Shown here piece after piece: positions 9,873-17,681 of a stretch of DNA of 64,000 nt (its first letter is position 1; every line of letters begins with the position of its first letter). The notes under the pieces are model-generated. The model saw nothing but the letters and a program-made list of their open reading frames with translations. It had not been told where the DNA came from and did not search any database. The stretch lies in NCBI RefSeq assembly GCF_013624435.2, contig NZ_CP061768.1, forward strand, positions 1,828,001-1,892,000. The letters run 5' to 3'. This DNA comes from Nocardioides campestrisoli (GTDB lineage Bacteria > Actinomycetota > Actinomycetes > Propionibacteriales > Nocardioidaceae). The position numbers and the translations under genes are program-made.

Positions 9873-10526
9873 TCAGCCGAACGGCAGCGGCTCCGGGGCC
9901 AGGCTGACCGCCTTGGCCCGGGCCGCGGTGAGCCTGCGCCGGTGGTGCTGGCGGCAGAGCACCTCGTAGGCGACGTCCGCCGGGGGCTCGTCGGCGGCCT
10001 CGACGTCACCGACCACCACGACCTCGCCCTCGACGACCATCACGCCGTTCTCGGTCCGCGCGTTGTGGGTGGCCCGCTTGCCGCACCAGCACAGGGCCTC
10101 GACCTGCAGGACGTTCATCCGGTCGGCGAGCTCCACCAGGCGCGCGGAGCCCGGGAAGAGCACCGTGCGGAAGTCGGTGAGGATGCCGAAGGCGAAGACG
10201 TCGATCTGCAGCTCGTCGACCACCTTGGCCAGCTGGTCGACCTGCTCGGGGGTGTAGAACTGGGCCTCGTCGCAGATCAGGTAGTCGATCCGTCCGCCCT
10301 GGGTGAGCACCTGGACGACGTACTTCCAGAAGTCGAAGTCCGGGGCGACCTCGAGGGCCTCGTGGGTCAGCCCCAGGCGGCTGGAGAGCACGGCCTGACC
10401 GCCGCGGTCGTGGGCGGTGAAGATGCGCCCCACCCGTCCGCGGGTGGCGTGGTTGTGGTTCGTCTGGAGCGCCAGGGTGCTCTTGCCAGAGTCCATGGTC
10501 CCGGTGAAGAAGTGCAGTTCCGCCAC
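9873..10526 (-). CDS. tdk: Thymidine kinase (type II)
   Basis: The enzyme phosphorylates thymidine to dTMP with ATP in the pyrimidine salvage pathway. The 217-residue sequence shows the Walker A loop GTMDSGKST (residues 9-17), the Walker B/catalytic motif ICDEAQF with Glu87, and a structural zinc site formed by CWCGKRATHNAR and CRQHHRRR. The frame is open to a GTG at 10544, but the GTG at 10526 follows an AGGAT ribosome site by eight bases and starts MAELHFFTG, the usual N-terminus. It is divergent from the aldo/keto reductase at 10619. Many actinobacteria lack this enzyme, but the Streptomyces order DUF5998-phosphatase-tdk is kept here with the transporter inserted. Confidence 0.93.
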   Translation of the reverse strand: MAELHFFTGTMDSGKSTLALQTNHNHATRGRVGRIFTAHDRGGQAVLSSRLGLTHEALEVAPDFDFWKYVVQVLTQGGRIDYLICDEAQFYTPEQVDQLAKVVDELQIDVFAFGILTDFRTVLFPGSARLVELADRMNVLQVEALCWCGKRATHNARTENGVMVVEGEVVVVGDVEAADEPPADVAYEVLCRQHHRRRLTAARAKAVSLAPEPLPFG

Positions 10527-10606
10527 GGGGCACGATCCTGCCACGCAGACCCGGCACCGGCGCCACCGGTCCCACCCGGGTGCCGCCGCCCGGTTGCGGC
10601 CGGGAG

Positions 10607-10612
10607 TAGCGT
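10607..10612 (+). promoter_or_regulatory. Leaderless -10 box TAGCGT
   Basis: TAGCGT lies six bases before the ATG at 10619 and no Shine-Dalgarno sequence follows it. Confidence 0.5.
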
Positions 10613-10618
10613 CGCGGC

Positions 10619-11629
10619 ATGGAATTCAGGTACCTGGGAAATAGCGGGCTCAAGATCTCCGAGATCACCTACGGCAACTGGCTGACCCACGGGTCCCAGG
10701 TCGAGAACGACGTGGCGCGCGAGTGCGTCCGTGCCGCGCTGGACGTGGGGATCACCACCTTCGACACCGCCGACGTCTACGCCAACACCGCGGCGGAGAC
10801 CGTGCTGGGCGAGGCGCTGAAGGGGGAGCGGCGCCAGTCGCTGGAGATCTTCACCAAGGTCTACTGGCCCACCGGCCCCAAGGGGCACAACGACACCGGG
10901 CTCTCGCGCAAGCACATCATGGAGTCGATCGACGGGTCCCTGGAGCGACTGCAGACCGACTACGTCGACCTCTACCAGGCGCACCGGTACGACACCGAGA
11001 CGCCGTTGGAGGAGACCATGCAGGCCTTCGCCGACATCGTCCGGGCCGGCAAGGCGCTCTACATCGGGGTGAGCGAGTGGACCGCCGACCAGCTGCGCGC
11101 CGGCGCCGCGCTGGCCAAGGAGCTGGGGTTCCAGCTGATCTCCAGCCAGCCGCAGTACTCGATGCTGTGGCGGGTCATCGAGGACGAGGTGGTCCCGGCC
11201 AGCCGCGAGCTGGGCATCTCCCAGATCGTCTGGTCGCCGATCGCCCAGGGCGTGCTCACCGGGAAGTACCAGCCTGGTCAGGCGCCGCCGGCCGGCTCGC
11301 GGGCCACCGACGAGAAGGGCGGGGCCCAGATGATCCAGCGGTTCATGGACGACCGGACCCTGACCGCCGTCCAGGGGCTGCGCCCGATCGCGGAGTCCCT
11401 CGACCTGACCATGTCCCAGCTCGCGGTCGCCTGGGTGCTGCAGAACGACAACGTGGCCTCGGCACTCGTCGGCGCCTCGCGCCCCGAGCAGGTGCACGAG
11501 AACGTCGCGGCGGCCGGGGTCACCCTGCCGGCGGAGGCGATGACGGCGATCGACGAGGCCCTCGGCGACGTCGTCGTCCGTGACCCCGCGATGACGGCGG
11601 AGAACGCGCCGAAGGGCCGCGCGGTGTGA
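10619..11629 (+). CDS. Aldo/keto reductase (potassium-channel beta-subunit/YghZ-like group)
   Basis: This 336-residue NAD(P)H-dependent oxidoreductase has the TIM-barrel AKR landmarks: GITTFDTADVYANTAAE with the catalytic Asp and Tyr, the catalytic Lys in IFTKVYWP, and the His in LYQAHRYD. The C-terminal cofactor loop is ASALVGASRPEQVHENV. The sequence MEFRYLGNSGLKISEITYGNW is characteristic of the KCNAB/YghZ-like AKRs. The natural carbonyl substrate cannot be read from sequence. Its stop codon overlaps the GTG start of the sulfurtransferase (GTGA), so the two form an operon. Transcription appears leaderless. Confidence 0.9.
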   Translation: MEFRYLGNSGLKISEITYGNWLTHGSQVENDVARECVRAALDVGITTFDTADVYANTAAETVLGEALKGERRQSLEIFTKVYWPTGPKGHNDTGLSRKHIMESIDGSLERLQTDYVDLYQAHRYDTETPLEETMQAFADIVRAGKALYIGVSEWTADQLRAGAALAKELGFQLISSQPQYSMLWRVIEDEVVPASRELGISQIVWSPIAQGVLTGKYQPGQAPPAGSRATDEKGGAQMIQRFMDDRTLTAVQGLRPIAESLDLTMSQLAVAWVLQNDNVASALVGASRPEQVHENVAAAGVTLPAEAMTAIDEALGDVVVRDPAMTAENAPKGRAV

Positions 11630-12447
11630 GCCCGCTCGTCTCGGCCGGGGAGCTGGCGACCCTGCTCGGGGCGGTGACGGTCCTCGACGTCCGCTACCGC
11701 ACCGGGGCCCCGCCGGACGAGACCGGCCTGGCTGCCTTCCGGGCGGGCCACGTGCCCGGAGCGGCGTACGTCGACCTGGACAGCGAGCTCGCTGCCCCGC
11801 CCGGCCAGGGCGGTCGTCACCCGCTGCCCGACCCGGGCCTCTTCCAGGACGCGATGAGGCGGGCCGGGGTGAGCGACGGCCGGCCGGTGGTGGTCCTCGA
11901 CGACTGGCAGGGGCGGGCGGCGGCCCGCGCCTGGTGGCTGCTGCGGCTGCACGGACACCGGGACGTGCAGGTGCTCGACGGGGGACTGGCCGCCTGGCGC
12001 GCCCGCGGCGGGGCTCTGGTCACCGGTGGCGAGGAGCCCCCGGAGCCCGGCGACTTCACGGTCGCCGGCGGCTCCGACGGCATGCCGCACGTCGAGGCCG
12101 AGGAGCTCTCCGGCGTCGACGTCCTGATCGACGCGCGGGCGCCGGAGCGCTATCGGGGCGAGGTGGAGCCCATCGACCCGGTGGCGGGGCACGTGCCCGG
12201 CGCCGTCAACGTGCCCACCGAGACCAACCTCGACGTCTCCGGACGGTTCCGGCCGTCCGAGCAGCTCGCCGCGCTGTACGGGGTGGTGGGGGCGGTCCCG
12301 GGTGCGCGGGTCAGCGTCTACTGCGGGTCCGGGGTCACCGCGGCCCACGACGTGCTCGCCCTCGAGGTGGCCGGCGTCTCCGCGGCGCTCTACCCCGGCA
12401 GCTGGAGCGAGTGGGTCACCGACCCGACGCGTCCTGTCGAGCGATGA
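11626..12447 (+). CDS. Thiosulfate/3-mercaptopyruvate sulfurtransferase (two rhodanese domains)
   Basis: The 273-residue protein has two rhodanese domains. The N-terminal one is inactive, with Asp in the VVVLDDWQG loop, and the C-terminal one carries Cys233 in CGSGVTA, the loop form typical of 3-mercaptopyruvate sulfurtransferases; thiosulfate sulfurtransferases more often have a CRxGxx loop. It should move sulfane sulfur onto cyanide or thiols in the cytosol. Its GTG start overlaps the stop of the aldo/keto reductase. The 3' end overlaps the convergent MOSC gene by 32 bases, so full-length transcripts of the two are complementary there. Confidence 0.9.
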   Translation: MSPLVSAGELATLLGAVTVLDVRYRTGAPPDETGLAAFRAGHVPGAAYVDLDSELAAPPGQGGRHPLPDPGLFQDAMRRAGVSDGRPVVVLDDWQGRAAARAWWLLRLHGHRDVQVLDGGLAAWRARGGALVTGGEEPPEPGDFTVAGGSDGMPHVEAEELSGVDVLIDARAPERYRGEVEPIDPVAGHVPGAVNVPTETNLDVSGRFRPSEQLAALYGVVGAVPGARVSVYCGSGVTAAHDVLALEVAGVSAALYPGSWSEWVTDPTRPVER

Positions 12448-13276
12448 CCTCGACCCCGTCGCCCACCGACACGGTGCCGGTGGTCTCCGGGATCAGGTGG
12501 ACGGCGAACAGGGTCTTCCCCTCGTGGCGCCGGTGCCGGGCCAGGGTGCGCAGCGGCTCCTTGCCGGTGCGCAGGGTGGCGGGGTCGATGGTCGTGATCA
12601 CGCAGCGGTCCGTGGGCTTGGCCCGGCGGAGCACGACGTCGCCCACGCGGACGCGCAGCCAGTGGTCCTCGGTGAAGGGCTCGTCCCCGTCCACCACCAG
12701 GTTGGGCCGGAACCGGTCCATCGGCAGGGGCGCGGGCGGCTCTTCTCCGCGCGCCCGAGCCTCTTCGCGCACCCACTGGTCGAGTCGCGCCAGCGAGGCC
12801 TCGGAGGCCACGGTGAGCGGGTAGCCGTCGGCGTAGGCCGTGTGGTCGCCGGGCTCGGAGTGGAGCGGGTTCAGCCGGCGGCGGGTCGGGTCGTCGCACC
12901 AGACCAGACGCAGGTCGTCGCGGCCCAGGGCCGCACGCAGCCACGCGTGGGCCTCCGGACCGGCAGCCACCCCGGTGAGCTCGTGCGCGAACAGGCCGAC
13001 CCGGACCCGGGAACCCGTCGGGTGGGCCAGGTGCAGGTCGGGCAGGGCAGGGTGCCGCAGCCGTAGGTCCGAGGCCAGCTCCGGGTCGGTGCCGGGGGTG
13101 TCCGCGACGACGCCCAGGAGCGCGTGCAGCTCGCGCGCGGTCACGACGGTGCCGTCGGCGTCCACCACGACCCAGTCGCGGTCGCCCGCGAGGCCCCGGA
13201 GCTGGAGCTGGGCGCTGGCCACCGGGCGGACGGCCGTGCTCTTGACGGGATGGACCCGCAGCGAGGTGATCCGCAC
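12416..13276 (-). CDS. MOSC domain-containing protein
   Basis: This 286-residue protein begins VRITSLRVHPVKSTAVRPV, a MOSC N-terminal beta-barrel, and continues into a MOSC domain (DRFRPNLVVDGDEPFTEDHW, then RRAKPTDRCVITTIDPATL with the conserved Cys). MOSC proteins such as MARC and YcbX bind the molybdenum cofactor and reduce N-hydroxylated compounds; the conserved Cys near residue 230 is the expected Mo ligand. The GTG at 13276 gives the usual start and is 13 bases from the sepH stop, so it is the second gene of a sepH operon. Longer upstream readings run into sepH and have no support. Confidence 0.88.
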   Translation of the reverse strand: MRITSLRVHPVKSTAVRPVASAQLQLRGLAGDRDWVVVDADGTVVTARELHALLGVVADTPGTDPELASDLRLRHPALPDLHLAHPTGSRVRVGLFAHELTGVAAGPEAHAWLRAALGRDDLRLVWCDDPTRRRLNPLHSEPGDHTAYADGYPLTVASEASLARLDQWVREEARARGEEPPAPLPMDRFRPNLVVDGDEPFTEDHWLRVRVGDVVLRRAKPTDRCVITTIDPATLRTGKEPLRTLARHRRHEGKTLFAVHLIPETTGTVSVGDGVEVIARQDASGR

Positions 13277-13289
13277 GGTCGGCGCGGCC

Positions 13290-14288
13290 TCAGTCGCCGG
13301 TGCCTCCCCCGAACATGATCTCGTCCCAGCTCGGCACCGAGGCGCGGCCCCGGTTCTTCCGCACCGGGCGACGCGGAGCAGCGTCCTTGCTGGGCTTCTC
13401 CTCCTGGGCCGGCTCGGGAGACTCGTCCTGGTCGCGCTGCTGGCCCTGGTCGCGCTGGGAGGCGGTCCGGTCCGCCGGAGCCGCCTGGTCGTCGGGGCGT
13501 GCGTCGAGGAACGCCTCGACCGGCAGAGCCTCGCTGAGGTCGGCGGTCTCCTCCTCGGGCCGTGCCGGCTCGGTGCGGCCGCCGGCCAGCATCTCGATCG
13601 CGTCCTCACCGAGCGGCAGCTCCTCGGCCGGGACCGCGGAGAGGCGCCGCCGGGGAGTGCCGGCAGGGGCGACCGGCTCCTCGGCGCGCGCAGGCCGGGG
13701 TGCGAGCTCGCCGACCAGCCAGCGGGCGTCGTCGTCCTCCACGGTCACGTAGTTGCCGGGGATGTCGAAGGTGAAGGTCGCGGTGCCGGTCCGGCCGGGG
13801 GAGGAGAAGACCCCGGTGAGCGTCCAGCGGCCGTCCTCGCGCCGGTACGCGTCCCAGTCGACCGAGCCGGGGTCGACGTTCTGGCCGCGCAGGTGAGCGG
13901 TGACCGTCTCCTCCAGGGTGCGGCCGCCACCGAGCGACCCGGAGCCCTCCGAGGAGCGACGGCGGACCGAGGAGCGCTGGGCCCGCTCGGCCACGTGCGC
14001 GCGCTCGGCGAGCACGGGCGCGGCGTACGGCATGATCTTCTCCACCGTGCTCTGCGCGGCCTCGGCCACGGACTGGGGGCTCTCGCCGGCACGGATGCGG
14101 GCCTGGATGTCTCGCGGGCGGATGGCGCTTTCCATTCGAATCTCCAACTGGCCGGGGCGTGGGTCCTCACCGCGCAGAGCGGACCGGAGGGCGGCGTCGA
14201 CAGCGAGGGTGTGCTCGACACCTGCGTCGTCGACCAGGAGCAACCGCGTGCGGTCACCGCTGAGTCCGACGAGCTTGAGGTGTGCCAT
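13290..14288 (-). CDS. sepH: Septation protein SepH (DUF3071)
   Basis: SepH is an actinobacterial cell-division protein that stimulates FtsZ assembly (known for Streptomyces and Mycobacterium). The 332-residue protein has the family N-terminal domain (MAHLKLVGLSGDRTRLLLVD), a helix-turn-helix-like segment (IRPRDIQARIRAGESPQSVAEAA, about residues 56-79) and a long, poorly ordered C-terminal half rich in Pro, Glu, Gln and Arg, the known architecture. The start ATG has an AGGAGC ribosome site. A TAGGCT box at 14352-14357 on the minus strand could be its -10, giving a leader of about 57 bases. In Streptomyces sepH also lies between parC and dut. Confidence 0.93.
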   Translation of the reverse strand: MAHLKLVGLSGDRTRLLLVDDAGVEHTLAVDAALRSALRGEDPRPGQLEIRMESAIRPRDIQARIRAGESPQSVAEAAQSTVEKIMPYAAPVLAERAHVAERAQRSSVRRRSSEGSGSLGGGRTLEETVTAHLRGQNVDPGSVDWDAYRREDGRWTLTGVFSSPGRTGTATFTFDIPGNYVTVEDDDARWLVGELAPRPARAEEPVAPAGTPRRRLSAVPAEELPLGEDAIEMLAGGRTEPARPEEETADLSEALPVEAFLDARPDDQAAPADRTASQRDQGQQRDQDESPEPAQEEKPSKDAAPRRPVRKNRGRASVPSWDEIMFGGGTGD

Positions 14289-14430
14289 CGCCGCTCTGCT
14301 CCTGCCCCTGTCAGGCCCCGGACGTGCCGGGGCAGCTCTTCCGGTGTGCCGAGCCTACGCCAGCGCGCACCCGCGCCGGGCGACCACGCGCCCATCGGGT
14401 CCGGCGCGCGGCCGCGCGCCTGCTTGCGGC

Positions 14431-14436
14431 TAGCGT
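14431..14436 (+). promoter_or_regulatory. Leaderless -10 box TAGCGT
   Basis: TAGCGT is six bases before the GTG at 14443. The alternative ATG at 14449 would need a 12-base leader, so this box favours the GTG. Confidence 0.45.
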
Positions 14437-14442
14437 GGGTCC

Positions 14443-15081
14443 GTGACCATGACCGGGGCGAGCGCGACCGTCTTCGTGGTCCTGGACCTCGTCGGGATCT
14501 TCGTCTTCGCCATCTCCGGAGCGCTGCTGGGAGTGCGCAAGGGCCTCGACGTCTTCGGGGTGCTGGTGCTCTCCGGGGCGACCGGCCTGGGCGGCGGCTT
14601 CCTGCGCGACGTCCTGATCGGTGCCGCCCCGCCAGCCACCTTGACCGACTGGCGCTACCTCCTGGTCCCCGTCGTGGCGGGCCTCGTCGTCTTCGTCTTC
14701 CACCCGACGATCGGGCGCCTGGAGCGGCCGATCAACGTCTTCGACGCCTTCGGCCTGGCGCTCTTCTGCGTCACCGGGGCCGTGAAGGCGCTCGAGTACG
14801 GCCTGGGGCCCGTGCCCGCGGCGCTGATGGGAATGGTCACGGCCATCGGCGGGGGAGTGACCCGCGACGTGCTCGCGGGACGCGTCCCGATCGTCTTCCG
14901 CGGCGAGCTCTACGCGACGCCCGCGCTGGCCGGCGCCGCGGTGGCGGTGGTGGCGACCCGGCTCGACCAGGGCTGGTGGCTGGTGGTCCCCTTGGCCGCC
15001 GGCACCTGCCTGGTCTGGCGGTTGCTGGCGATCTGGCGGTCGTGGCAGGCACCGATGCCGCGCGGGTCCGCCAGCGTCTAG
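14443..15081 (+). CDS. TRIC (trimeric intracellular cation) channel family protein
   Basis: This 212-residue membrane protein has about seven helices and two related halves, each with the glycine-rich motif of the family: GATGLGGGFLRDVLIG at about residues 44-59 and VTAIGGGVTRDVLAG at about 130-144. Prokaryotic TRIC homologues (formerly UPF0126/YicG) form homotrimeric cation channels, probably for potassium or sodium. The C-terminus has no extra domain. Transcription seems leaderless. Its stop codon is inside the first unit of a 15-base tandem repeat that separates it from the convergent oxidase gene. Confidence 0.88.
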   Translation: MTMTGASATVFVVLDLVGIFVFAISGALLGVRKGLDVFGVLVLSGATGLGGGFLRDVLIGAAPPATLTDWRYLLVPVVAGLVVFVFHPTIGRLERPINVFDAFGLALFCVTGAVKALEYGLGPVPAALMGMVTAIGGGVTRDVLAGRVPIVFRGELYATPALAGAAVAVVATRLDQGWWLVVPLAAGTCLVWRLLAIWRSWQAPMPRGSASV

Positions 15082-15115
15082 TAGGCCAGCGTCGAGTAGG
15101 CCGGCGTCTAGTCGC
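15071..15115. repeat. Three-unit 15-base tandem repeat at a convergent gene junction
   Basis: The units are CCAGCGTCTAGTAGG, CCAGCGTCGAGTAGG and CCGGCGTCTAGTCGC. The TRIC stop codon (15079-15081) lies in unit 1 and the oxidase stop (15108-15110, minus strand) in unit 3, so the repeat looks like duplicated 3' coding sequence. Confidence 0.85.
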
Positions 15116-16415
15116 CCAGCACCCGGCGCAGGTAGGCGTTGGTGAACAGCCGGTCGGGATCCAGCCGGTCGCGCAGGACGAGGAACTCCTCGAACCGGGG
15201 ATGCAGCAGCGCGAGCCGGTCGGCGTCCAGCGAGTGCAGCTTCCCCCAGTGCGGCCGGCCACCGTGGGCGAGCACCACCTCCTCCATGGCGCGGAAGTAC
15301 TCGGTGTGGTCCACGCTGCGGGGCACGTGGAAGGCCAGGTAGCAGACCCCCTGGCCGTACGCCGTGGACAGGGGGACGTCGTCGGCCGGCGCCGAGCGGA
15401 TCTCGACCGGGAACCCGATCCGCCAGTCGTGGGCGTCGATCACCCGGCGCGCTTCCCGCAGAGCCGCCAGACCCGCCTCCCGGGGCACGGCGTACTCCAT
15501 CTCGCGGAAGCGCACGGTCCGGGTGGAGACGAAGACCCGGTGCGCCACGTCGGAGTAGGTCCGGGCCGAGAGCGCCCGGGAGGCCACCCGGTTGATCGAC
15601 GGGACCGACGCGGGCCAGTGCGCTCCCGCGGCGGCCAGCACGCCGAAGAGCCGGTTGGAGAGCAGGTCGTCGTCGAGCCGGTGCTGCCAGCCGGGCAGCG
15701 GCTCGGCGGCGGAGACCGGGTCGGCCAGCCGGGTGTTGGCCTTGAGCAGGGCGCCGTCGGTGTGCGGGAACCAGTGCACGTCGACGTGGTCGTGGCGCTC
15801 GACGAGCTCGTCGTGGGTGGCCAGCAGCTCGTCCCAGCGCACCGGCCGCTCCTCGGCCCGCAGCAGGAACAGCGGCTCGACCCGGAACGTCAGCGTGGTG
15901 AGCACCCCGAGCGCACCGAGGCCGATCCTGGCCAGGTCCAGCAGTGCCGGCTCCTGGTCGCTGTCCAGCACCTCGCCGGTGCCGGTGACCAGCTCGAGCC
16001 CGGCGAGCTGCGCGGCCAGCCCGGCGGCGTGCCCGCCGCTGCCGTGGGTGCCGGTCGAGACGGCGCCGGCCAGGGTCTGCTCGGCGATGTCGCCCATGTT
16101 GTGCAGCGAGAGGCCGAGCAGCTCCAGCGTGCGGTTGAGCTCCTTGAGCGGGGTGCCGGCCAGGGCCGTGACGGTGCCGGCGTCCCGGTCCAGGGAGACG
16201 ACGCCGCGCAGCCGGTCGGGCCGCAGCAGGGTGTGCTCGGGGGCGGCGATGCCGGTGAAGCTGTGGCCGGTGCCGACCATCTTGACCGGCGTGCGCCTCG
16301 CTCGCGCTCGCTCGACGGCGGTGACGATCTCCGACGTCTGCTCGGGGACGAGCACCTGCGTGGGGCGGGTGCGCTCGAGCCCGGCCCAGTTCGTCCATCC
16401 GGCCGTCGCGGTCAT
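15108..16415 (-). CDS. FAD-linked oxidase, D-arabinono-1,4-lactone/alditol oxidase family
   Basis: The 435-residue protein belongs to the vanillyl-alcohol-oxidase superfamily: an FAD-binding PCMH domain (about residues 15-185) with VGTGHSFTGIA, where His51 aligns with the covalent-FAD histidine of alditol oxidase, then NMGDIAEQTLAGAVSTGTHGSG, and a C-terminal ALO domain with RPHWGKLHSL. Enzymes of this type oxidise sugar lactones or alditols and release hydrogen peroxide. Substrate cannot be assigned. A -10 box TAGCCT (16423-16428) lies seven bases before the ATG on the minus strand, so the gene appears leaderless. No twin-arginine or Sec signal is present. Confidence 0.88.
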   Translation of the reverse strand: MTATAGWTNWAGLERTRPTQVLVPEQTSEIVTAVERARARRTPVKMVGTGHSFTGIAAPEHTLLRPDRLRGVVSLDRDAGTVTALAGTPLKELNRTLELLGLSLHNMGDIAEQTLAGAVSTGTHGSGGHAAGLAAQLAGLELVTGTGEVLDSDQEPALLDLARIGLGALGVLTTLTFRVEPLFLLRAEERPVRWDELLATHDELVERHDHVDVHWFPHTDGALLKANTRLADPVSAAEPLPGWQHRLDDDLLSNRLFGVLAAAGAHWPASVPSINRVASRALSARTYSDVAHRVFVSTRTVRFREMEYAVPREAGLAALREARRVIDAHDWRIGFPVEIRSAPADDVPLSTAYGQGVCYLAFHVPRSVDHTEYFRAMEEVVLAHGGRPHWGKLHSLDADRLALLHPRFEEFLVLRDRLDPDRLFTNAYLRRVLGD

Positions 16416-16422
16416 GGCGGTC

Positions 16423-16428
16423 AGGCTA
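16423..16428 (-). promoter_or_regulatory. Leaderless -10 box TAGCCT (minus strand)
   Basis: TAGCCT precedes the oxidase ATG at 16415 by seven bases. The box lies close to the end of the neighbouring co-oriented transporter gene. Confidence 0.5.
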
Positions 16429-16434
16429 GTGGGC

Positions 16435-17646
16435 TCAGGCGTGGGGGTGCGGCTGGCGCGGCGGCGCGGCGGTGCGCCCGGTGAGCAGCGCCGCCACCGT
16501 GCCGGCGGCGCCGGCGACGACCGCCACCAGGAACGCCGCGGAGACGGAGTAGTGGTCGACCACGAACCCGGCGATCGCGGAGCCCGGCGCCACCCCGGCG
16601 GTCAGCCCCGTGTGCAGGATGGAGAGCGACTCGGTCAGCCGGTCCTTCGGGGCGGCCTGCTCGGCCATCGAGAGGGTGGCGATCAGCGTGGGGGCGATCG
16701 CCAGGCCGCCGACCAGCATGACCAGCGCCATCGCCGGCACGGAGCCGACCGCGGCGACGACCGCCGTGGGCACCATGGTCAGGGTGAGCGCGAGCATCCC
16801 CAGCCGCACGCGGAAGACAGGCGGGCGGCGCCAGGCCACCGCGCCCGTGACCAGTCCGGCGACCAGGCTGCCCACCGCCCAGCAGGCCAGCAGCAGGCCG
16901 GCGGCGGCGGGGACCCGCTGCTCGTCGGCGAAGGCGATGATCACCACCTCGGCGGCCCCGAAGACCGTGCCCTGGGCGAGACTCACGACGGCCAGCGGGC
17001 CGATCACCGACCAGGGCATGGGGGAGTGCGTCAGCGCCCGCCGGCGCCCTCGCGGGGGCGGCTGGGTCGAGCGCTGCCCGGCGTACGCCGCGGTCCCCAC
17101 CACGCCCACGGCCAGCGCCACCGAGAGCCCCGCCACCGGGTGCCAGAGGCTGGCCAGGGTGGTGATCAGCACCGGTCCGACGGCGAAGACCACCTCGTCC
17201 AGCACCGACTCGAGCGCGAACGCGGTCTGCACCTCGTGCGGTCGGTGCAGCTGGTGGGACCACCGGGCGCGCACGCTCGCCCCGACCTGGGGCAGGGAGG
17301 CGCCGGCCAGGGCGGCGAACACGTAGGTCAGCGTCCGCGGCCACTCCTGCTCGACCGACAGCATCATCAACGACAGCGCGACCCCGAAGCCGGAGACGGC
17401 CGCGGAGAGGACGACGGCCTGACCCAGGCTGTCCAGGAGGCGGCCCTGCAGCATCGCCGCGGCGGCCTGCGCGAGGACGTAGGCCGCCGACACGGTGCCG
17501 GCCACCCCGTAGGAGCCGGTCTCGGCCTGGACCAGGAGCACGATGCCCACCCCGACCATCGAGATCGGCAGTCGTGCCACCAGGGCCGCCACGGAGAACC
17601 GCAGGGCTCCCGGGTGGCGCAGGACGCGGCGGTAGGAATCCATCAT
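16435..17646 (-). CDS. MFS transporter
   Basis: This 403-residue protein has about 12 predicted helices in two six-helix halves separated by a basic loop ([17 protein letters not shown]) near residue 195. It resembles the actinobacterial MFS members with [19 protein letters not shown] in place of a strong motif A, so its substrate cannot be guessed. Two consecutive ATGs are possible; the first, at 17646, is eight bases from a TAGGCT box and fits a leaderless start. It is divergent from hemH with only 35 bases between the start codons. Co-orientation with the oxidase, 19 bases away, suggests a shared transcript, although the oxidase also has its own box. Confidence 0.85.
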   Translation of the reverse strand: MMDSYRRVLRHPGALRFSVAALVARLPISMVGVGIVLLVQAETGSYGVAGTVSAAYVLAQAAAAMLQGRLLDSLGQAVVLSAAVSGFGVALSLMMLSVEQEWPRTLTYVFAALAGASLPQVGASVRARWSHQLHRPHEVQTAFALESVLDEVVFAVGPVLITTLASLWHPVAGLSVALAVGVVGTAAYAGQRSTQPPPRGRRRALTHSPMPWSVIGPLAVVSLAQGTVFGAAEVVIIAFADEQRVPAAAGLLLACWAVGSLVAGLVTGAVAWRRPPVFRVRLGMLALTLTMVPTAVVAAVGSVPAMALVMLVGGLAIAPTLIATLSMAEQAAPKDRLTESLSILHTGLTAGVAPGSAIAGFVVDHYSVSAAFLVAVVAGAAGTVAALLTGRTAAPPRQPHPHA

Positions 17647-17681
17647 CGTCTCGCAGCCTAGGCCTGCCTACGATGGCGGAC
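17647..17681. promoter_or_regulatory. Compact divergent promoter between MFS and hemH
   Basis: Only 35 bases separate the two start codons. AGCCTA at 17655-17660 reads TAGGCT on the minus strand for the transporter, and TACGAT at 17669-17674 serves hemH. The -35 region of each gene would have to lie over the other promoter or inside the other coding region. Confidence 0.55.
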
